A DNA stretch of 64,000 bases from Halopenitus salinus (GTDB taxonomy: Archaea; Halobacteriota; Halobacteria; Halobacteriales; Haloferacaceae). The stretch is taken from contig NZ_JBHSXL010000010.1 of NCBI RefSeq assembly GCF_042662125.1, positions 72,682 to 136,681 of the forward strand, in the 5' to 3' direction. The position numbers and the translations under genes were made by a program. Position 1 is the stretch's first letter; the number at the start of each line of letters is the position of its first letter. Shown here piece by piece: positions 59,775 to 64,000 of this stretch. Under the pieces are notes generated by a model. It saw only the letters and a program-made list of their open reading frames with translations. It was not told the DNA's origin and did not search any database.

Positions 59775-61576
59775 CGGGCGTCGGCGCGGTCGATCTGGGC
59801 GCGCTCGCGTCCTGGCTTCCGCCGGCGCTGCTTTCGCTCCCGTCGTACGCGCTCGTGGCGATCGCCGCGCTGCTCGTCGTCGCCTTGCCCCGACGGATCG
59901 GTCACCTGCTTGGAGCGGCGGCGACCGCGTTCGTCCTCGTCCAGGCCCTCGCCTTCGATCCGAGCGTCTACGGTCCCCTCCTGGCGGGACGGTTCCTCGG
60001 GTTCGACGTCGTGTTCCTCAACGTCGACGACTTCTCGCGGCTGATGGGCGCCGTGATCGGGTTCCTCGCGACCGCCGCGGTGGCCTACGCCTACGGCAGC
60101 GACGCCCCGAAGTGGACGAGCGGGCTCGCGTTGATCTACGTCGCCTCGACCGTCGCGACCGTCTACGCCGGCGACTGGCTCACGCTCGTCTTCTTCTGGG
60201 AGCTGATGGCCGTCACCTCGACGCTTCTCGTCTGGCACCACGGCGGCGAGGCGGTCCGGGCCGGATTCCGATACGCGATCTTCCACGGCATCGGGGGGAC
60301 GCTGTTGCTCGCGGCGGTCGTCGTTCACTTCGGGGCCGTCGAGAGCTTCCTGTTCACCGCCGAGACGGGAATCCACGCGTCGGCCGCCCCGCTCGCGGCG
60401 GTCGGGATCGGGATCAACTGCGGGTTCATCCTGCTTCACACGTGGCTGCCCGACACCTACCCGCGCCCGCACATCGCGGCCTCTGTGTTCCTGTCGGTCT
60501 TCACGACGAAGACCGCCGTCTACGTCCTCTACCGGGCGTTCCCCGAGGGCGGGCTCTGGATGGCCTACCTCGGCGGCGCGATGGCGGTCTACGGCGCCTT
60601 CTTCGCGCTGTTGCAGTACGACCCGCGGCGGCTGCTCTCCTACCACATCCAGGCGCAGGTCGGCTACATGCTCGCCGGGATCGGGCTCGCTGGCTACGTC
60701 GGCGAGAAGGCGCTCGCGGGCGGGTTCGCCCACCTGCTCAACAACGTCCTCTACAAGAGCCTGCTGTTCATGGCGCTCGGCGTCGTGATCTACCGGACCG
60801 GCAAACAGGACATCCGCGAGATGGGCGGCCTCTGGCGGAAGATGCCGATCGCCTTCGTGATCTACCTCGTCGGTGCCGCGTCGATCACGGCCGTGCCCGG
60901 GTTCAACGGCTTCGTCTCGAAGGGGATGGTGATCGACTCGGCCCACGAGATCCACCAGTTCGAGATCGCCTTGGGCGGCGGGCTCCTGTGGTGGCTCCTC
61001 ATCCTCGGCGGCGTCGGGACGTTCATGTCGTTCATCAAGCTCGGCTACTACACGTTCTTCCACGGCCCGGCCTCGAGCTCACCGCGGGACGCGACGGCCT
61101 TTCAGACCGTCGGGATGACGCTCGCCGCCGCCGCCTGCGTGTTCCTCGGCGTCTCCTACGAGACGCTCATCGGATTGATGCCCCACACCGAGTACCTGCT
61201 CGCGGAGCTCCACCCCTACAGCGCCGGCCATCTTCGGGAGTCCGCCGCGCTGTTGGTCGCCGGATTCGTCGGCTTCTTCGCGCTCAAGCGGCCGCTCGGC
61301 TGGCTGGCCCACCACGTTCGCGACGTCGACGCCGTCACCTACCCGGCGTTCTTCTACGCCGGACGCGGATTGATCTGGGGCGTGACTGAGCTGTGGGCCG
61401 CCGTCGACCGCGCGACCATGCGGCTCGTCGCGCTCCTCGAGTGGACCGCGATGAACCCCCGATCCGCGGCTCGCCGCCTCGGAATCGACTCGGAGATCCG
61501 GTCCGGGATCGGCCGCGGCGTCCTCGTGATCACGCTCGTCGCGGCCGCCGCCTTGATCCTCGTATTGGTGGGCTGA
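59771..61576 (+). CDS. Mrp-type antiporter large subunit, NuoL/MrpD-like (third of three)
   Basis: The 601-residue protein ends the operon. It has LTLVFFWELMAVTSTLLVWHHGG, the Glu-containing helix, CGFILLHTWLPDTYPRPHIAASVFLSVFTTKTAVYVLYR, and the Lys-bearing RRLLSYHIQAQVGYMLAGIGLAG. Helices continue to about residue 465, then a cytoplasmic segment, one more helix pair, and a final C-terminal helix. The start ATG 59771 overlaps the preceding stop (ATGA). Confidence 0.9.
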   Translation: MTGVGAVDLGALASWLPPALLSLPSYALVAIAALLVVALPRRIGHLLGAAATAFVLVQALAFDPSVYGPLLAGRFLGFDVVFLNVDDFSRLMGAVIGFLATAAVAYAYGSDAPKWTSGLALIYVASTVATVYAGDWLTLVFFWELMAVTSTLLVWHHGGEAVRAGFRYAIFHGIGGTLLLAAVVVHFGAVESFLFTAETGIHASAAPLAAVGIGINCGFILLHTWLPDTYPRPHIAASVFLSVFTTKTAVYVLYRAFPEGGLWMAYLGGAMAVYGAFFALLQYDPRRLLSYHIQAQVGYMLAGIGLAGYVGEKALAGGFAHLLNNVLYKSLLFMALGVVIYRTGKQDIREMGGLWRKMPIAFVIYLVGAASITAVPGFNGFVSKGMVIDSAHEIHQFEIALGGGLLWWLLILGGVGTFMSFIKLGYYTFFHGPASSSPRDATAFQTVGMTLAAAACVFLGVSYETLIGLMPHTEYLLAELHPYSAGHLRESAALLVAGFVGFFALKRPLGWLAHHVRDVDAVTYPAFFYAGRGLIWGVTELWAAVDRATMRLVALLEWTAMNPRSAARRLGIDSEIRSGIGRGVLVITLVAAAALILVLVG

Positions 61577-61679
61577 TCGGATCGGTCGCCCGTTTCGGGG
61601 GATGGGTGAGGCGGACGGGCGAGCCTCCGACGTCGTCCGTCCCCGGTTTTCTTATATCCCCCTCGCATAGCCGCGAGCG

Positions 61680-61991
61680 ATGGATCGCCGTCTCGGGATC
61701 GGACTCGCGCTGTTCGTCCTCGGCGTGACGGCCGACGTCGCCACCACCTACGTGGCGATCGCTCACGGGCCGTTCGTGGAGGGGTCCCCGATCGGCGGAC
61801 GGCTCATCGACCGGTACGGCCTCGTTCGCGGGATGATCGCGACGAAGCTGGCCGGCATGGTCCTGATCGCCATCCCGGCGGTCGTCGCCGACCGCGACCG
61901 CGACGTCGTGCTGGCGGTGATGTTCGGCGGCGTCGGCGTGCTCTCGTGTCTCGCCGCCGGGTACAACCTCGTCCGGATCGCCGGGGCGTGA
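61680..61991 (+). CDS. Small three-helix membrane protein, DUF5658-like
   Basis: The 103-residue product has three hydrophobic helices (about 5-28, 53-68 and 74-98). ADVATTYVAIAHGPFVEGSPIGGRLIDRYG after the first helix resembles the D-x3-T...E-x-NP/SP pattern of small DUF5658 membrane proteins. Function unknown. It lies 103 bp after the antiporter operon and may be transcribed separately. Confidence 0.68.
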   Translation: MDRRLGIGLALFVLGVTADVATTYVAIAHGPFVEGSPIGGRLIDRYGLVRGMIATKLAGMVLIAIPAVVADRDRDVVLAVMFGGVGVLSCLAAGYNLVRIAGA

Positions 61992-62003
61992 ACGGCCCGG
62001 TCG

Positions 62004-62822
62004 CTACAGCTCGATCCGCTCGACGAGCCGATCCTCGCCGTCACCTTTGGTGTTTATCGCGACGATCCGGACGTCGGACTCGAGCATCGATCCCTCGAGT
62101 TTCGACTTCAAAAGCGAGTCGACCTGGTAGACGCCGGCGGCGTTGTTCATCGTGATCTCGACCTCGACGGCGTGGTCTGACCCCGGCGCGAGCGCGACGC
62201 GTTCTATCGCCCGTGAGGAGATCGTGTTGATGCCCCGGCCGCCCTTCTCGTAGGGGATGCGCGAGCGCCCCCGCTCCATGTCGAGCCCGTCCGCGATCCG
62301 GATCACGCCGGCCTCCCTCGTCAGCGGCGTCTCCTCGGTGTGGTGACAGAGGATAGCGTGTAGCACCTCCGCCTTCACGCGGACGGCCGCCTCCGTCCCG
62401 TAGAACTCGGGGAGGAAGCGATCGAGGAGATCGGCGGCGAGCGGGATGGAGTAGTAGGAGTGGTCGTCGCGGTGGACGACGTGGCCGACGTCGTGAAGCG
62501 TCGCCGCGAGCGCGACGATGACGGCCTCGTCGGCCTCCTCGAGTCCCTGATCGCTGGCGCCGTTGAACTCGACCCCGCCGGCCTTCAACAGGTCGTAGAG
62601 TCTGAGCGCACGGTCGCGAACGATCTCGATGTGTTTCTCGCCGTGGTCGTTGTACCCCTTTCGGGTGACCGCGTTGACGTTTTGGGCCTGCAGGTACGTG
62701 GCGATCTCCGGATCGGATTCGATCGCGGAGAGGACCTCGTTCAAACGCCCGTCCGGAAAGGCGTGGTCCGCGCCCGGATCGTACTCGCGTCGTTCCGTCG
62801 ATTCGTCGGCGTCGTCGTCCAT
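62004..62822 (-). CDS. HD-domain metal-dependent phosphohydrolase
   Basis: The 272-residue protein has an HD domain: the first His in GYNDHGEKHIEIVRDRALRLYDLL, the HD pair in LAATLHDVGHVVHRDDHS, and later HAILCHHTEETPLTREAGVIRIADGLDMERGRSR, which places the distal His/Asp ligands. The last 70 residues (ERVALAPGSDHAVEVEITMNNAAGVYQV...) form a separate alpha/beta piece. It probably hydrolyses a phosphoester; substrate unknown. It converges with the DUF5658-like gene, with 12 bp between stops. Confidence 0.85.
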   Translation of the reverse strand: MDDDADESTERREYDPGADHAFPDGRLNEVLSAIESDPEIATYLQAQNVNAVTRKGYNDHGEKHIEIVRDRALRLYDLLKAGGVEFNGASDQGLEEADEAVIVALAATLHDVGHVVHRDDHSYYSIPLAADLLDRFLPEFYGTEAAVRVKAEVLHAILCHHTEETPLTREAGVIRIADGLDMERGRSRIPYEKGGRGINTISSRAIERVALAPGSDHAVEVEITMNNAAGVYQVDSLLKSKLEGSMLESDVRIVAINTKGDGEDRLVERIEL

Positions 62823-62908
62823 GCCTCGTCGGTCGTCGCGTCCGAACTTAAAAAGCCTGCTGGCGGACCACGATCGGGAGCGTCTGACGCTTCGTCTCCC
62901 GTCGGCTT

Positions 62909-63397
62909 TCAGATCGCCTCGGCGGTGGCCGACTCGACCGCGGCTTCGACCTCGTCGTACGGGGGCTCCTCGCCCGGCTCGCCGGCGAGCCAGCGGTAGG
63001 TGATCGTCCCCTCGTCGTCGATCACGAACACGGACCGGCGGGCGATCTCGTCGATCCCGACGTGGTCGAACGAGTCGACGACGTCGTATGCCGCGATCGC
63101 CTCGTGGCCGGCGTCGCTGACGAGTCCGAAGGTGAACTCCTCCTGGGACCGGAACTCCGAGAGGGCGTAGGGGAGATCGGTGCTGATCCCCATGACCGTC
63201 GCGTTCAGCGCCTCGAACCGGTCGAACCGGTCGCGAAGCGTACACAGCTCCGTGGTGCAGGTTCCGGTGAACGCGGCCGGGAAGAACGCGAGAACGACCG
63301 GGCCGTCGCCGAGCCGCTCCGACAGACGCATCGATTCGACGTCGTCAGCGACGAACGTCGCCTCGAAATCGGGTGCCGTATCGCCGGTGGATGCCAT
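62909..63397 (-). CDS. Peroxiredoxin (AhpC/TSA, BCP/AhpE-like)
   Basis: The 162-residue thiol peroxidase has peroxidatic Cys C47 in FFPAAFTGTCTTELC and a possible resolving Cys C52. SVFVIDDEGTITYRW is the typical C-terminal strand. It reduces peroxides with thioredoxin-type partners. I start at ATG 63397, where family similarity begins; AAAGTAAAAA on the minus strand (63421-63430) lies 24-33 bp upstream, as in leaderless genes. Confidence 0.9.
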   Translation of the reverse strand: MASTGDTAPDFEATFVADDVESMRLSERLGDGPVVLAFFPAAFTGTCTTELCTLRDRFDRFEALNATVMGISTDLPYALSEFRSQEEFTFGLVSDAGHEAIAAYDVVDSFDHVGIDEIARRSVFVIDDEGTITYRWLAGEPGEEPPYDEVEAAVESATAEAI

Positions 63398-63518
63398 ATC
63401 GGCCGGTCGTTCGCGCGCGGTTTTTACTTTATGGCTCGCGTCGATCGGAACGCAGCGATCGTCCTCGATGAGCGACGATGGCCTTGGATGGTCGGTCGGG
63501 GTCCCGAGGGGAGCAAAA

Positions 63519-63530
63519 GGCATATAATAA
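63519..63530 (+). promoter_or_regulatory. TATA-type box of tatA
   Basis: CATATAATAATA lies 24-35 bp before ATG 63554, and a GAGGTGAG ribosome-site-like stretch follows at 63545-63552. Either explains efficient initiation there. Confidence 0.45.
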
Positions 63531-63553
63531 TAACCGGGCTACTGCGAGGTGAG

Positions 63554-63877
63554 ATGACACCCGCGATTCCACTGTTCGGTCCGCTTCCGGTCGGTCCCGA
63601 GCTACTCATCATCCTGCTCGTCCTCGTGTTGTTGTTCGGCGCACAGAAGATCCCGAAGCTCGCTCGTTCCACCGGTCAGGCGATGGGCGAGTTCAAGAAG
63701 GGTCGTGAGGAGGTCGAGGAGGAGCTCCAGGAGATGCAAGGCGAGATCGATCCCACCGAGGAGTCCGACTCGACGACCTCCTCGGCCGACTCGTCCGAGA
63801 CGACCGACGCTGACGACGACGAAGCCGAGACCGAAGCGGCGACCGACTCCGAGACGGCGACCGAGACGTCGAAGTGA
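63554..63877 (+). CDS. tatA: Twin-arginine translocase subunit TatA
   Basis: The 107-residue protein has a short N-terminal membrane helix (GPELLIILLVLVLLFG), the FG hinge, and the amphipathic helix QKIPKLARSTGQAMGEFKKGREEVEEELQEM. An acidic, Thr/Ser/Glu-rich cytoplasmic tail follows. Haloarchaea export most secreted proteins folded through Tat, so TatA is central; tatC genes are not in this window. Confidence 0.92.
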   Translation: MTPAIPLFGPLPVGPELLIILLVLVLLFGAQKIPKLARSTGQAMGEFKKGREEVEEELQEMQGEIDPTEESDSTTSSADSSETTDADDDEAETEAATDSETATETSK

Positions 63878-63928
63878 GACGGCCGAACCGTTCGGGTGAG
63901 TGACCCGTCGGGCCGACCCCTTCTCGTC

Positions 63929-64000
63929 GGACGCGTGGCCTAGTGGATAGGGCGAGAGGTTCCTAACCTCTCGATCGCGGGTTCGAATCCCGCCGCGTCC
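63929..64000 (+). tRNA. tRNA-Arg (anticodon CCU), last base at window end
   Basis: The cloverleaf closes fully. Acceptor GGACGCG pairs with CGCGTCC, which ends on base 64000. The D-arm is GCC...GGC, the anticodon stem AGAGG/CCTCT surrounds loop TTCCTAA (anticodon CCT, reading AGG), the variable loop is short, and the T-arm is GCGGG/CCCGC with TTCGAAT. The discriminator base and CCA lie outside the window. Confidence 0.95.

Overview
The window comes from a haloarchaeon. The evidence is very high GC with strong third-position GC bias, Asp/Glu-rich proteins, leaderless genes whose A/T-rich box lies about 25 nt before the start codon, and family content typical of Halobacteria: a CobN/ChlI-type chelatase pair, a PurN-PurH fusion, GfcR, Agl23, and an 11-gene Nuo cluster without NuoEFG. 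A Halorubrum-like member of the Haloferacales is my guess; the sequence alone does not fix the genus.

Layout. 1-7925 is a cobalamin block: a ChlI-like AAA+ ATPase (cut by the window edge) divergent from cobN, cbiC and cbiE, then cbiX. 7954-10854 holds two tandem cupins, a membrane protein resembling the GIDE/MULAN 'beside a membrane' domain, and a short-chain dehydrogenase. 10862-18098 is mainly purine synthesis (purB, a purN-purH fusion, purK, purE) with the agl23-type membrane protein inside it. 18232-28747 is the complete nuoA-B-CD-H-I-J1-J2-K-L-M-N operon. 28914-32955 carries an RCK-DHH phosphoesterase, a winged-helix regulator, an NRDE protein, gfcR and a monothiol glutaredoxin. About 33041-34505 is a solo tnpB element with terminal hairpins. 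After a conserved haloarchaeal protein comes the assimilatory nitrate operon on the minus strand (nirA, a 38-codon ORF, nasA, narK; 35254-41036). 41314-48504 mixes housekeeping genes: UspA, Dph6, a sugar nucleotidyltransferase, an HTH/Zn-ribbon protein, a 7TM histidine kinase, hpt, a coupled membrane-protein pair and a Nudix hydrolase. 48675-52507 has a uS10-like protein, dnaK and dnaJ. 52680-61576 is a nine-gene Mrp-type cation/proton antiporter operon with three large NuoL/M/N-like subunits. The window ends with a small membrane protein, an HD hydrolase, a peroxiredoxin, tatA and a tRNA-Arg(CCU) whose acceptor stem finishes on the last base.

How it fits together. Two large proton- or sodium-moving machines dominate: Nuo, oxidising an unknown donor because NuoEFG are absent, and Mrp. 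Both are packed with ATGA/GTGA stop-start overlaps, which indicates translational coupling. The rest is biosynthesis (corrinoid, purine, diphthamide, glycan) and nitrogen assimilation. I see no CRISPR array, rRNA gene, prophage or multi-gene defence island. The items most worth a second look are the GIDE-like protein, the tnpB with a substituted RuvC-II glutamate, the tiny ORF in the nitrate operon, and the His/Asp-rich loop in the second large Mrp subunit.
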